64,000 nucleotides of DNA, taken from positions 12,649-76,648 of the forward strand of contig DBMI01000067.1 of NCBI GenBank assembly GCA_002298165.1, written 5' to 3'. The stretch is from Desulfarculales bacterium UBA702. GTDB taxonomy: Bacteria > Desulfobacterota > Syntrophobacteria > Syntrophobacterales > Syntrophobacteraceae. Every line of letters starts with the position of its first letter. Position 1 is the first letter of the stretch. Positions 10,920 through 19,774 of this stretch are shown here, one piece after another. Both the position numbers and the translations under genes were made by a program. Under the pieces are notes generated by a model. The model made no database searches. It was not told where the DNA came from and worked only from the letters and a program-made list of their open reading frames with translations.

Positions 10920-11861
10920 ATGAATCGAAAGGCTGCGAAGAAGGAAATTCTTCTAATCGCCCTTGGAGGAAACTCCATGGTACGCAAGGGCCAGGCCGGA
11001 AGCATCGAAGAGCAGTTCAGAAATCTTTCGGTGCCGCTTGCTCAGGCGGCGCGCCTTTCGAGGCGTTATCGCATAATCATCACTCATGGAAATGGTCCTC
11101 AGGTAGGAAATCTTTTGCTGCAACAGGAATGCTGCTCCGGTGTTCCACGTTTGCCCCTGGAGATCCTTGTCGCCCAGACGCAGGGGCAGATCGGTTACAT
11201 GATCGAGTCAACACTCGATAACGAATTGATGAAAATGGAGGGCGAGCACGAGCAGTTGATTGTGACGGTGTTGACTTATGTTCTCGTCGATGCGGAAGAT
11301 CAAGCCTTCGCCAGTCCCACTAAGCCTATAGGCCCCGCGTTTGACGAAGAAACCGCATCGAAGCTCCCCTACCCTGTGGTCAGAACTCCCAGAGGATTCC
11401 GCCGAGTTGTTGCATCCCCCAGCCCCATTACGATCATAGAAAAACGCGAGATAAAGCGCCTGATTGACCTGGGTTTCATCGTCATAGCATGCGGCGGCGG
11501 CGGGATCCCGGTCATTCGCCACGAAAGGGCCTTCCAGGGCATAGATGCGGTAATCGATAAGGACCTTGCAAGTGCCAAACTGGCGGAGGAGGTGGGTGTC
11601 GATGCGCTCATTATTGCAACCGATGTGGAAGCGGTCGCCCTGGGCTACGGCACCAATGACGAAAACTTTTTGCGCAGCCTGTCGGCCGATGATGCAAGGG
11701 ATTACCTTCGAAAAGGCCTGTTTCCGCCGGGCTCGATGGGCCCGAAGATCGAAGCGGCCCTTCATTTTGTAGGGTCGAGCGGAAAACGCGCGGTAATATG
11801 CTCCATCGATGCCATTGAAGATGCAGTGGATGGGAAAGCCGGCACCGAACTGATCAAGTGA
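10920..11861 (+). CDS. arcC: Carbamate kinase
   Basis: Carbamate kinase (313 residues from ATG 10920) interconverts carbamoyl phosphate plus ADP with carbamate plus ATP. Family marks are LLIALGGNSMV at the N-terminus, ITHGNGPQVGNLL, the glycine-rich IACGGGGIPV, and DKDLASAKLA with ALIIATDVEAVALGYG near the C-terminus. The frame stays open back to a TTG at 10881, but that would overlap the previous gene by 32 bases and add 13 residues not typical of the family. ATG 10920 has GAGG nearby. No arginine deiminase is seen; the ornithine-cyclodeaminase-like gene faces it at 11897. Confidence 0.93.
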   Translation: MNRKAAKKEILLIALGGNSMVRKGQAGSIEEQFRNLSVPLAQAARLSRRYRIIITHGNGPQVGNLLLQQECCSGVPRLPLEILVAQTQGQIGYMIESTLDNELMKMEGEHEQLIVTVLTYVLVDAEDQAFASPTKPIGPAFDEETASKLPYPVVRTPRGFRRVVASPSPITIIEKREIKRLIDLGFIVIACGGGGIPVIRHERAFQGIDAVIDKDLASAKLAEEVGVDALIIATDVEAVALGYGTNDENFLRSLSADDARDYLRKGLFPPGSMGPKIEAALHFVGSSGKRAVICSIDAIEDAVDGKAGTELIK

Positions 11862-11896
11862 TCTGAACAATTAGTCCGGCACTTCAAAGATTTCCA

Positions 11897-13000
11897 TCAC
11901 GTTCTGCGCCGAAGTCTCCTATGCAGATTCACTACAAAGTCCTGAGTATTTGTTAAAATCGACCTCGCGGTTAGCGAACCGCGGTTTGCGAGTTTATTCA
12001 CGGCGAATTCGGACATATCTATCGTAAAGAAATAGACCGGGCGAACCGTTCCATCCTCTGTGACATTGTATGAAGGTATCATGTTGCCGGTTGCGATCGA
12101 GTGGAGTTGAGTCGCCATGGCGATAACGGTGGTTGTCCGGCGCGCAAGAGACCTCATCTTATCCTGGGCTTTGTAATTATCGGCGATTACTCCAGGCAGC
12201 GGTCCGTCATCACGTATTGAACCCGCAAGAACGTAGGGGATTTCATTTTCCACTATTGAGTGCATAATGCCATCTTTTACAAGTCCCGATTTTACCGCCT
12301 CTTCTATCGAACCGATCCTGCGAACCATGTTTATAGTTTCAATATGCTTGTAATGCCCAAGTTCTGCATGCCTCTTGGTGTAGATATCCTGCCCTAGCGC
12401 GGTTCCGAAAATTGAGGCTTCGAGATCGTGAGTTGCGAGTGCGTTTCCGGCAAGCAAGCCGTGCACGTATCCTTCACTTATTATTCCCGACATTGCCTCC
12501 CTGGCGTCCTTGTCGAATGCTACCGCTGGGCCGAGCACCCATAGAACAAAACCATTTTCGCGCTCGAATTCGAGCATTTCATAGAGCTCGTCATAGTCGA
12601 AGGAAAAAGATGTTTCGCGGCATACCTGGGTCCTGAACGCGAATTTCTCGGATACAGGACATTCGAATCCGAAGGCGGCTGTATGGACGTAAATGCCATC
12701 CTCGCCGTTCTCCATCCTGCCGCAAGCAACACGGTCGCCTTTTACAAGCAACCGGAATTCTTTTACTGCAAGCGATCCGTCATTTTCGAGAACTACCACG
12801 CAGTCCATTCGAGACTGGCGAGGCAGCACCCAGTTTCCCGGCGAGAGTTGGAAATATTCAGGGTAAATTGAAGTGGCGTGGAAATTCTCCGGAGCGACGC
12901 CGGCTGTTTCGACATTTTTAAAGAGAGTCAGGGGGGCATCATTGAACTGAGGTTTAGTAAAATTGGGGGGGCAAAAAACGGGCAGATTAAAAGAAGGCAT
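11897..13000 (-). CDS. LOR/SDH-domain protein, probable archaeal-type ornithine cyclodeaminase
   Basis: This 367-residue protein belongs to the LOR/SDH conserved-domain family (TIGR00300), which includes archaeal-type ornithine cyclodeaminases and the C-terminal part of the cyanobacterial arginine-catabolic enzyme ArgZ/AgrE. The recognisable stretch is in the C-terminal half: HGLLAGNALATHDLEASIFG, GHYKHIETINMVRRIGSI, then ENEIPYVLAGSIRDDGPLPG and TQLHSIATGNMIPSYN. If the activity holds, it turns ornithine into proline and ammonia. AAGGAG lies ten bases before the ATG. pgsA ends 13 bases upstream in the same direction. It is convergent with carbamate kinase, consistent with an ornithine/carbamoyl-phosphate module. 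Confidence 0.75.
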   Translation of the reverse strand: MPSFNLPVFCPPNFTKPQFNDAPLTLFKNVETAGVAPENFHATSIYPEYFQLSPGNWVLPRQSRMDCVVVLENDGSLAVKEFRLLVKGDRVACGRMENGEDGIYVHTAAFGFECPVSEKFAFRTQVCRETSFSFDYDELYEMLEFERENGFVLWVLGPAVAFDKDAREAMSGIISEGYVHGLLAGNALATHDLEASIFGTALGQDIYTKRHAELGHYKHIETINMVRRIGSIEEAVKSGLVKDGIMHSIVENEIPYVLAGSIRDDGPLPGVIADNYKAQDKMRSLARRTTTVIAMATQLHSIATGNMIPSYNVTEDGTVRPVYFFTIDMSEFAVNKLANRGSLTARSILTNTQDFVVNLHRRLRRRT

Positions 13001-13013
13001 GGCAGCGGACTCC

Positions 13014-13613
13014 TTACTCTACCGGTTGTTCGCGGCGTTTCGCCTCCTTGTAGAAGTTGGTGAAATAGTCGAAGGCGGAGTAGTAGCCGAGGAAAACCGA
13101 TATCCAGAGAAATACTATGCCTATCATGTCCAGTGTGTGCTGGATGTTTGGCAATGCAGGCAATAGAAAGATAAATCCCAGGCTTTGGGAAAGCATCTTA
13201 TTTTTTCCCATTCGGCTGGCGTTTATTATGTATCCCTGCCCTACCGCAATTACACGAAGGCCGGTAATTATTATCTCACGTCCAACTATTAGCCAGGCGA
13301 GCCAAGCATCGACTTTGCCGTGCGGAATGAGCATGATAAGGACGGCAGCGGTAAGGAGTTTGTCGGCAAGAGGGTCGAGAAGCCTGCCGATGGAGGTTAC
13401 TGTGTTTCTGCGACGCGCGAGAAAACCATCGAAAAGATCGGTCAGGGAAGCCAAAACATAGACCACGAAAGCCAGATTCATCGAGAAGTCGGATGAGGGT
13501 TGCTTCAGGAGTGCCACTATCACAGGAATAGACGCCATCCTGAGATAAGTCAGAAAATTTGGCAGGGTAATGAAGTTCTGCCTCGAGAGGTCACTTTTCC
13601 TTAATACGATCAT
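13014..13613 (-). CDS. pgsA: CDP-diacylglycerol--glycerol-3-phosphate 3-phosphatidyltransferase
   Basis: A 199-residue integral membrane enzyme that makes phosphatidylglycerol phosphate, the committed step to phosphatidylglycerol and cardiolipin. The complete CDP-alcohol phosphotransferase motif D-x2-DG-x2-AR-x8-G-x3-D-x3-D runs from Asp59 to Asp84 (DLFDGFLARR ... GRLLDPLAD). Several hydrophobic segments surround it. The N-terminal FITLPNFLTYLRM is typical for PgsA. The ribosome site for ATG 13613 is weak. It precedes the LOR/SDH gene by 13 bases. Confidence 0.93.
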   Translation of the reverse strand: MIVLRKSDLSRQNFITLPNFLTYLRMASIPVIVALLKQPSSDFSMNLAFVVYVLASLTDLFDGFLARRRNTVTSIGRLLDPLADKLLTAAVLIMLIPHGKVDAWLAWLIVGREIIITGLRVIAVGQGYIINASRMGKNKMLSQSLGFIFLLPALPNIQHTLDMIGIVFLWISVFLGYYSAFDYFTNFYKEAKRREQPVE

Positions 13614-13676
13614 CAGTCGTTATGCCGTCCTTTGTCCTCCGTCCGCTTTTCACTCAATCTGCCTTCTTGTCTCGCA

Positions 13677-14312
13677 TTATTTTATTCTTCTGTAAAGATC
13701 CATTACCGTCCTGACGTACATCTGCGTTTCATTGTACGGTGGGATTCCCCCATATTTGTCGACAGCTTCAGGACCGGCATTATAGGCTGCCAGCGCCAGG
13801 TGCAAGTTGTTGCTGAACCTGTCCATCATCATGCGCAGGTATTTGACACCACCCTCGATGTTCTGCCCGGGATCGAACGGGTTTGAAACTCCCATATCGC
13901 GTGACGTACCGGGCATAAGTTGCATAAGACCCATTGCACCCTTTGGTGAAATGGCGCGAGCATTGTAGCCCGACTCACATCGGATCACGGCCTTGACAAG
14001 GTTACAGTCAATGCCATAAGTCTTGCATGTAAGCTGGATGTATGCGTCGTATTCTTTCTGATTGGCCAGCGGAGCCAATGACAGCGTCCGGTATTGATAT
14101 ACGTTGGCTGGGAAATATTTCCGAAAGTTTTCCATGGTGAGGGGTGGCAATTTGACCGGAGTCGATTGTCCGTAGGTCGGTGCATTTGTGTAATGGATTA
14201 CACCATCCCGGTCAACATATTTAAAGATTTCAGCCCGGCAATTGGAGCTGAAAATGGACAGCACGACTACAGCGCATAGGAGACAACAGGCTAATCTCGC
14301 CCAGCGCTTCAT
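13677..14312 (-). CDS. Lytic transglycosylase with N-terminal DUF4124 domain
   Basis: From ATG 14312 the protein has 211 residues; AAGGAGGTGGTA immediately upstream is a near-perfect ribosome site and decides against the longer frame to 14348. Residues 1-27 form a Sec signal peptide (MKRWARLACCLL ... SNCRA). A DUF4124-like segment follows (EIFKYVDRDGVIHYTN). The C-terminal half is an SLT domain: RCESGYNARAISPKGAMGLM with probable catalytic Glu113, then QLMPGTS and NIEGGVKYLR with LALAAYNAGPEAV. Such enzymes cleave peptidoglycan glycan strands in the periplasm, releasing 1,6-anhydromuropeptides. The domain pair is common in deltaproteobacteria. Confidence 0.9.
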   Translation of the reverse strand: MKRWARLACCLLCAVVVLSIFSSNCRAEIFKYVDRDGVIHYTNAPTYGQSTPVKLPPLTMENFRKYFPANVYQYRTLSLAPLANQKEYDAYIQLTCKTYGIDCNLVKAVIRCESGYNARAISPKGAMGLMQLMPGTSRDMGVSNPFDPGQNIEGGVKYLRMMMDRFSNNLHLALAAYNAGPEAVDKYGGIPPYNETQMYVRTVMDLYRRIK

Positions 14313-14353
14313 TACCACCTCCTTGTTCCCAGAAACAGGCTTTCTCATGCCTG

Positions 14354-15010
14354 TTACTTTTCCACCTTTTTCCAGTCCTGCAAAAACTTTTCAATGCCAA
14401 TATCAGTTAGTGGGTGTCGAACGAGCTGTTCTATGACCTTGTGCGGAATCGTAGCAATATCCGCGCCTAAACGTGCGGCCTCCAGCACATGTAGTGGATT
14501 TCTTATGCTGGCGACTATAACTTCTGTCTCGAAAAGGTAATTGGAGTAGATATCTATGATCTGCCGTACCAATTCCATGCCGTCATGGGAGATATCATCG
14601 AGTCTTCCAACGAAAGGACTTATATATGTTGCGCCGGCTTTTGCGGCGAGAAGTGCCTGAAGCGGCGAAAAAACCAAGGTTACATTCGTTGAGACCCCTT
14701 CTTGTGATAAAGTTTTGACAGCTTTCAGCCCGGCTGCCGTCATGGGAATCTTCACCACGACATTTTCGTGGATCCCTGACAACTCGCGTGCCTCGCGAAG
14801 CATTCCTTCAAGGTCGCAGCAAACCCCCTCAGCACTGACGGGCCCCTGGACAATTTCGCAGATCTTTTTAATATGGCCTTTGAACTCGGTGCGGGAGACT
14901 ATCCCCTCCTTGGAAATAAGGGAGGGATTAGTGGTTACTCCGTCAAGAACTCCAAGTTCATTTGCATCTCTTATCTCGTCAAGATTCGCAGTATCAATGA
15001 AAAATCTCAT
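14354..15010 (-). CDS. Transaldolase / fructose-6-phosphate aldolase family
   Basis: A 218-residue short transaldolase of the MipB/TalC type. The N-terminus MRFFIDTANLDEIRDANELG, the TTNPSL segment, and HENVVVKIPMT with the Schiff-base Lys87 are diagnostic. ATYISPFVGRLDD and ADIATIPHKV complete the barrel. The family includes both transaldolases of the pentose phosphate pathway and fructose-6-phosphate aldolases; sequence alone does not separate them securely here. In anaerobes without a long-form transaldolase this gene usually serves the pentose phosphate pathway. GGGAGGGG precedes the ATG. Confidence 0.92.
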   Translation of the reverse strand: MRFFIDTANLDEIRDANELGVLDGVTTNPSLISKEGIVSRTEFKGHIKKICEIVQGPVSAEGVCCDLEGMLREARELSGIHENVVVKIPMTAAGLKAVKTLSQEGVSTNVTLVFSPLQALLAAKAGATYISPFVGRLDDISHDGMELVRQIIDIYSNYLFETEVIVASIRNPLHVLEAARLGADIATIPHKVIEQLVRHPLTDIGIEKFLQDWKKVEK

Positions 15011-15072
15011 TGAGTAGTCCCCTCCCCATGTTTAGCTACAGACCAAATTTCAAACAAGCTTCGCTCGTGCAA

Positions 15073-15330
15073 TCACCTGGACATACGCTTGAAGTACTTG
15101 TCGTAGCACTCCTCGCTGCAAAAATGCATTACTTTTCCCTGTACTACTCCCTTTACCCCTTGCTCTTTAAGAAAATAGGCGCCGCATTGCGGGTCCTTGA
15201 TCATTTCGCCGTCAGGCTTTTGGGGCTTTGTATCCTGGGCATTGGGTGAACCTAAAAATGGCTTTGTGTACTTTTTTATAAAGAAATATATGATCCCAAT
15301 CAGGATGATATAGATCAAGACGCGCTGCAT
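15073..15330 (-). CDS. Small membrane-anchored YHS/TRASH-like metal-binding protein (PP0621-like)
   Basis: An 85-residue protein with an N-terminal membrane segment (VLIYIILIGIIYFFI), a short linker, and a C-terminal segment DPQCGAYFLKEQG ... HFCSEECYDKY. The Cys-x(n)-FCSxxC pattern is that of YHS/TRASH metal-binding domains and of the PP0621 family. Its biochemical role is not known; membrane-anchored metal sensing or handling is a guess. It starts two bases after the folK stop and is probably part of the dapL-folK operon. Confidence 0.75.
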   Translation of the reverse strand: MQRVLIYIILIGIIYFFIKKYTKPFLGSPNAQDTKPQKPDGEMIKDPQCGAYFLKEQGVKGVVQGKVMHFCSEECYDKYFKRMSR

Positions 15331-15332
15331 AA

Positions 15333-15830
15333 TCAGATATCCACTTTTTCGATTTCCTGGCCGTGGTCCATTGCTCTGAGCCTCTCGAGCATTTCCAGAG
15401 CGCTCAATTCCAGCATGGGGTGTACCCAGCCCGGATCTATCTCTGCAAGAGGCGCAAGCACGAATAGTCTTTCGTGCATCAGCGGATGAGGTATTGTCAA
15501 GCGGGGGGAATCTACCCGCTTGTCTCCGTAGTAAAGGATGTCAAGGTCAAGGGTGCGCGGCCCCCACTTTATTGTTCGAACCCTCCCGAAATCCTGTTCC
15601 ACAGCGAGCAATGTTTCGAGCAGGTCTTCGGGTTCTAGTGCCGTTTGGAGCAATGCGGCCGCATTTATGAACCAGTTCTGACCGGCAAATCCCACCGGTT
15701 TCGTCCTGTAAAGGGACGAGACTTTTAGAATATGAATTTCCGGATGTTTTCGCAGCAGTTCAAAAACATCCAGACAGGTACGAATACTTTCGCCCTGGTT
15801 ACTTCCTATGCCGACAGCAACTCTTTGCAC
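15333..15830 (-). CDS. folK: 2-Amino-4-hydroxy-6-hydroxymethyldihydropteridine pyrophosphokinase
   Basis: HPPK (165 residues) transfers pyrophosphate from ATP to the pterin in folate synthesis. Signatures are AVGIGSNQGES at the N-terminus, SSLYRTKPVG, the substrate-binding QNWFINAAALL, and RTIKWGPRTLDLDILYYGD followed by LTIPHPLMHERLFVLAPLAE. The start is a GTG at 15830 that lies inside the end of dapL (32-base overlap), with GAGG just upstream, so translation is probably coupled to dapL. Confidence 0.94.
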   Translation of the reverse strand: MQRVAVGIGSNQGESIRTCLDVFELLRKHPEIHILKVSSLYRTKPVGFAGQNWFINAAALLQTALEPEDLLETLLAVEQDFGRVRTIKWGPRTLDLDILYYGDKRVDSPRLTIPHPLMHERLFVLAPLAEIDPGWVHPMLELSALEMLERLRAMDHGQEIEKVDI

Positions 15831-17010
15831 TGGCCTCAGTGATATTGAATGAAAGTTTCTTAATGCGTTCGACCGCTTCCCGGATCCGCTCTTTCGGGAC
15901 AGTCAGGGCCATTCTTACATAGCCTTCCCCCGGTTCCCCGAAGCCGCTGCCCGGAGTGGTGACTATCCCGGCCTCCGTGAGAAGAAGTGCTGTAAACTCT
16001 TTGGAGGTAAACCCGGCAGGGGTTGGGCACCAGACATAAAAAGTCGCTTTTGGAGCCTCTGCATCAAGTCCAGCGGCTTTGAGACCAGCGATCAAGATGT
16101 CTCGCCGTTCCTCATAGATACGGCAGTTTTCGGCAACAGGGGACTGATCGCCCTCAAGTGCCTTTATACCGGCAAACTGTACCGCATTAAACGCACCCGA
16201 GTCGATGTTGCTCTTAATCTGACCCAGGCCGCCAACAACCTCAGCGTTTCCAACAACGAACCCGAGCCTCCATCCAGTCATGTTATAGGTCTTCGATAAC
16301 GAATGAAACTCGATACCGACGTCTTTCGCGCCGGGCACTTCAAGGAAACTCATCGGAAAGTAACCATCAAAAGACATTTCCGTGTACGCTGCATCATGGC
16401 AGACAATAATCTCGTATTTTTTCGCAAATTCGACGACTTGCTCGAAAAAGTCCCTACCGGCGACGGCACCGGTCGGATTGTTGGGATAGTTAATGAACAT
16501 GAGTTTAGCGCGCATGGCTACTTCGGTTGGTATGTCATCCAGGTCGGGTAAAAACCTGTTTTCCTTGACCAGCGGCATGAACCATGACTCTCCGCCCGCA
16601 AACATCGTGGCGATGTGATAGACCGGGTAGGCAGGCGAGGGAACCAGCGCAAGATCTCCTGGATTTATAAATGCCAGTGGAAGATGCGCAATGCCCTCCT
16701 TCGACCCTATAAGGGTGATGACTTCCGAGATCGGATCCAGGTTAACCCCGAACCTTCTACCGTACCACCGGGCGACGCTGACCCGAAAATCATTCATTCC
16801 GGAGTAGGATGGATATTGATGGTTTACCGGATCTTTGGCCGCAACAGCTAATTCTTCGATTATATGGGCAGGGGTGGGCAGATCGGGATCACCTACCCCC
16901 AGGTTTATTACGTCAACTCCCTTTGCAAGCAGTTCAGCCTTCAACCTGTCGATTTCCGCAAAAAGATAAGGGGGGAGCTGCCGCAAGCGCTCCGCTTTCA
17001 TAACTGCCAT
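15799..17010 (-). CDS. dapL: LL-diaminopimelate aminotransferase
   Basis: A 403-residue fold-type I PLP enzyme that converts tetrahydrodipicolinate directly to LL-diaminopimelate, bypassing the succinylase or acetylase steps. Marks are INLGVGDPDLPTPAHI at the N-terminus, FINYPNNPTGA, and SLSKTYNMTGWRLGF carrying the PLP lysine near residue 235. Placement between dapB and folK and beside dapA, dapF and lysA supports DapL over a general aspartate aminotransferase. I prefer ATG 17010 over GTG 17013 because GGAGG is six bases from the ATG. The paralogous aminotransferase at 60201 is of the AlaC type. Confidence 0.92.
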   Translation of the reverse strand: MAVMKAERLRQLPPYLFAEIDRLKAELLAKGVDVINLGVGDPDLPTPAHIIEELAVAAKDPVNHQYPSYSGMNDFRVSVARWYGRRFGVNLDPISEVITLIGSKEGIAHLPLAFINPGDLALVPSPAYPVYHIATMFAGGESWFMPLVKENRFLPDLDDIPTEVAMRAKLMFINYPNNPTGAVAGRDFFEQVVEFAKKYEIIVCHDAAYTEMSFDGYFPMSFLEVPGAKDVGIEFHSLSKTYNMTGWRLGFVVGNAEVVGGLGQIKSNIDSGAFNAVQFAGIKALEGDQSPVAENCRIYEERRDILIAGLKAAGLDAEAPKATFYVWCPTPAGFTSKEFTALLLTEAGIVTTPGSGFGEPGEGYVRMALTVPKERIREAVERIKKLSFNITEASAKSCCRHRK

Positions 17011-17034
17011 CACAAACCTCCGAAAGATTAACTT

Positions 17035-17838
17035 CTACCTGATACCGAGCATGTCACTGATATCGTATAACCCATTGGGCTGATTAACCACCCATGAAGC
17101 TGCGCGGATTGCGCCCCGCGCGAAATTGTCCCGGCTGTGGGCGCGATGTGTAATTTCAATTCGCTCCCCAAGACCGGCAAAAATGATCGTATGCTCACCA
17201 ACGATATCGCCACCTCGCACAGTCTGAATCCCTATTTCGGGCTCCGTCCGCTCTCCAATAAGCCCGTGCCGGGCATACACGCCAACCTCTCCCAGATCGC
17301 GGCCGTAAGCCTGTGCTATCACCTGAGCAAGTTTTACCGCAGTGCCGCTTGGAGCGTCTTTCTTGAACCTGTGATGGGCCTCGACGATTTCCACGTCGAA
17401 ACCCTCCCCGAGCAGGCGCGCTGTATCCGCTACCATCTTGAAAAGGATATTAACACCGACGCTCATATTGGGAGAAAGTACGCAGGGCACGGCTGTTGCG
17501 AGCTTTTCAGCTTCCAGGATCTGCTCTTTATTAAATCCGGTCGATCCTATAACCATCGATTTGCCCCGAGCCGATGCCGCCCTCAGGTGTTCAATAGATG
17601 CCGCTGCGTTGGTAAAATCAATTACAACATCGGCGGAATCAAGAACCTCTTCGATACTGCCCCGAACAGGAAAGCCCATGGGAGAACCCCCGATGATCTC
17701 GGAAATATCTACCCCGATCTTCGGGTACCCGGGATATTCGAACCCGCCGGCAAACTCTATCCCGTCGGTTTCACGTATCAGTTGGGCGATACGCGAGCCC
17801 ATCCTTCCACCAATGCCGGCAATTGCCGCCCGGACCAT
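17035..17838 (-). CDS. dapB: 4-Hydroxy-tetrahydrodipicolinate reductase
   Basis: DapB (267 residues) reduces the DapA product with NAD(P)H. The nucleotide-binding AIAGIGGRMGSRIAQ is at the N-terminus, VIDFTNAAAS and VIGSTGFN follow, and the catalytic EAHHRFKKDAPSGTA is near residue 160. The end RAASWVVNQPNGLYDISDML is standard. GGAGAAG precedes the ATG. Part of the lysA-dapF-dapA-dapB-dapL run. Confidence 0.96.
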   Translation of the reverse strand: MVRAAIAGIGGRMGSRIAQLIRETDGIEFAGGFEYPGYPKIGVDISEIIGGSPMGFPVRGSIEEVLDSADVVIDFTNAAASIEHLRAASARGKSMVIGSTGFNKEQILEAEKLATAVPCVLSPNMSVGVNILFKMVADTARLLGEGFDVEIVEAHHRFKKDAPSGTAVKLAQVIAQAYGRDLGEVGVYARHGLIGERTEPEIGIQTVRGGDIVGEHTIIFAGLGERIEITHRAHSRDNFARGAIRAASWVVNQPNGLYDISDMLGIR

Positions 17839-17926
17839 TTACTTCTCCTGCTATATTGCTTTGTATTTTGAACGCCCAAAACCCAGCATTATCAGGTTTT
17901 CCTTACCTAACCTGCATCAACCAAGA

Positions 17927-18829
17927 TTATGCTTTTGCCTTTTTAGCAGCTTTCGGAATTAAGCCGCAGGCTTCGATTTCCTTCCGCAGTCGCTCCTGGT
18001 TGGCTTCGCTCAACTGCACCAGCGGCAGCCGCAACTCTCCACTCGGGATTTTGCCCATCATTGTAAGTGCCGCCTTTACCGGAACAGGATTGGTCTCGAT
18101 AAAGAGAATATGGCAAAGCGACAGCAGCTTATAAAAAATATGTTGCGCTTCTTGAAGCTTTCCTCCAAGGGCAAGGTTACAGAGATCGGCCATCCCCTTC
18201 GGCTCGACATTCGAGACAACCGATATCACACCCTTTCCACCGACGCATATCAGCGGAAAAGTAAGATAGTCTTCGCCGGACAGAACGGCGAAATCGGAAC
18301 CGCACCGGGCGATGATGTCCGTTACCTGCTTCATCGATCCGGATGCTTCCTTGATCCCAACGATATTGTCAATTTTGGACAGCTTCGAGACCGTATCGGG
18401 ATCGATGCTGGAACCGGTCCTGCCCGGGACGTTGTACAGGACGATCGGAATATCCACAGTTTTTGCTACTTTTTCAAAATGTGAATAAAGGCCTGCCTGT
18501 GAAGGCTTGTTGTAGTAGGGCGTTATCATCAGTGCGCCGTCCGCGCCGGCTCTTTTCGCGAAACGTGTCAGCGCTATGGCCTCGGCCGTATTGTTAGATC
18601 CCGTCCCGGCTATGACAGATACGCGTTTATTGACATGTTCAACTGTAATCTCGATTACCCGCTCGTGCTCCTCGACGGTAAGGGTCGGCGATTCTCCGGT
18701 CGTACCGCATGGGACGATGCCGTGAGTCCCGTTTTCGATTTGAAAATCGATTAGATTCCTCAGCGATACCTCATCCAGCATGCCGTTTTTGAACGGCGTA
18801 ACTATCGCCACATTCGCGCCCTCAAACAT
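17927..18829 (-). CDS. dapA: 4-Hydroxy-tetrahydrodipicolinate synthase
   Basis: DapA (300 residues) condenses pyruvate and aspartate semialdehyde. The active-site marks are present: CGTTGESPTL with the Thr-Thr pair, VLYNVPGRTGSSI with the catalytic Tyr, and IVGIKEASGSM with the Schiff-base Lys. The start overlaps the dapF stop by eight bases, which implies translational coupling. The C-terminus ends in a lysine/alanine-rich tail (PKAAKKAKA), somewhat longer than usual. Confidence 0.96.
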   Translation of the reverse strand: MFEGANVAIVTPFKNGMLDEVSLRNLIDFQIENGTHGIVPCGTTGESPTLTVEEHERVIEITVEHVNKRVSVIAGTGSNNTAEAIALTRFAKRAGADGALMITPYYNKPSQAGLYSHFEKVAKTVDIPIVLYNVPGRTGSSIDPDTVSKLSKIDNIVGIKEASGSMKQVTDIIARCGSDFAVLSGEDYLTFPLICVGGKGVISVVSNVEPKGMADLCNLALGGKLQEAQHIFYKLLSLCHILFIETNPVPVKAALTMMGKIPSGELRLPLVQLSEANQERLRKEIEACGLIPKAAKKAKA

Positions 18830-19715
18830 AGATGCCCCCTTCCTGCCGTCTCAGGGTTTCATCCCAAAGCTCGGCTTCGTAAACAACTTTAGCATCGCCT
18901 TCGAGGCAAACCTTGGAAAAATTCATCTTCCCTGCTTGTGAAGTTTTCTCAAAGTGAACAACCAATGTCTCGCCGCTACGGGTGAGAACTTCCACCGGCG
19001 CTTCCACCAATCCCCGGGCCGCGGCGGTGAGGGCGCATGCAATGGAACCGGTGCCGCAGGCGAGCGTCTCAGCCTCGACACCTCTTTCGTATGTCCTGAT
19101 TGATATATTTTTCGAGCCGCGGATAAAGGCGAAATTAGCGTTTGTGCCCGCCGGCTGAAATCTCGGGTGGTAGCGTAAGGTTCGACCAAGCTCGAATACA
19201 TCTATATTTTCGATTTCTGCCTCGCTGTCCAAAAACCAGACGACGTGCGGAACCCCCGTATTTATAAAATCCAGCCGGGGTGCCCCCTTAATGGAGTCGA
19301 TGTGGAAATTCGTATCTAATCCATGAGGCTGGGTCATAAGGACTTTGACCTTCTCGCCAATTATCTCTGCCATTATGATCCCGGCTAGAGTCCGAAACGA
19401 AATCTGGTCCTTATGTACAACTCCCTTGAGCCGTGCAAATCTGGCCGCACAGCGAGCGCCATTGCCGCACATCTCCGCCTCGGACCCATCGGCATTGAAA
19501 AAGATCCATTTAAAATCAGTTTCCGGATCGTTTTCGATCAGGATTAAGCCGTCCGCGCCGGCAGACATCTTCCTTCGGCATGCCCGCCTGGCAAGCTCGC
19601 GTCCTTCTTCCTTGCCGATCCGCAGATCTCTGTTGTCGATCAGGATGAAGTCGTTCCCGGTCCCGGTCATTTTCATGAATGGGATACGGTTGAGTGTTAC
19701 TGATGCGAATTCCAT
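18822..19715 (-). CDS. dapF: Diaminopimelate epimerase
   Basis: DapF (297 residues) epimerises LL- to meso-diaminopimelate, the direct lysine precursor and a peptidoglycan component. The two catalytic cysteines are visible in AEMCGNGARCAARF and ETLACGTGSIACAL. KMTGTGNDFILID is the conserved N-terminal segment; it is preceded here by a 14-residue extension from ATG 19715 whose ribosome site is only fair. An internal ATG just before KMTGTG is the alternative start. Confidence 0.94.
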   Translation of the reverse strand: MEFASVTLNRIPFMKMTGTGNDFILIDNRDLRIGKEEGRELARRACRRKMSAGADGLILIENDPETDFKWIFFNADGSEAEMCGNGARCAARFARLKGVVHKDQISFRTLAGIIMAEIIGEKVKVLMTQPHGLDTNFHIDSIKGAPRLDFINTGVPHVVWFLDSEAEIENIDVFELGRTLRYHPRFQPAGTNANFAFIRGSKNISIRTYERGVEAETLACGTGSIACALTAAARGLVEAPVEVLTRSGETLVVHFEKTSQAGKMNFSKVCLEGDAKVVYEAELWDETLRRQEGGIYV

Positions 19716-19774
19716 ATACGATTTCCGCAGATATGTTTGTTAACCGAGCAGATGGAATCATCCTCAAATAGTCA

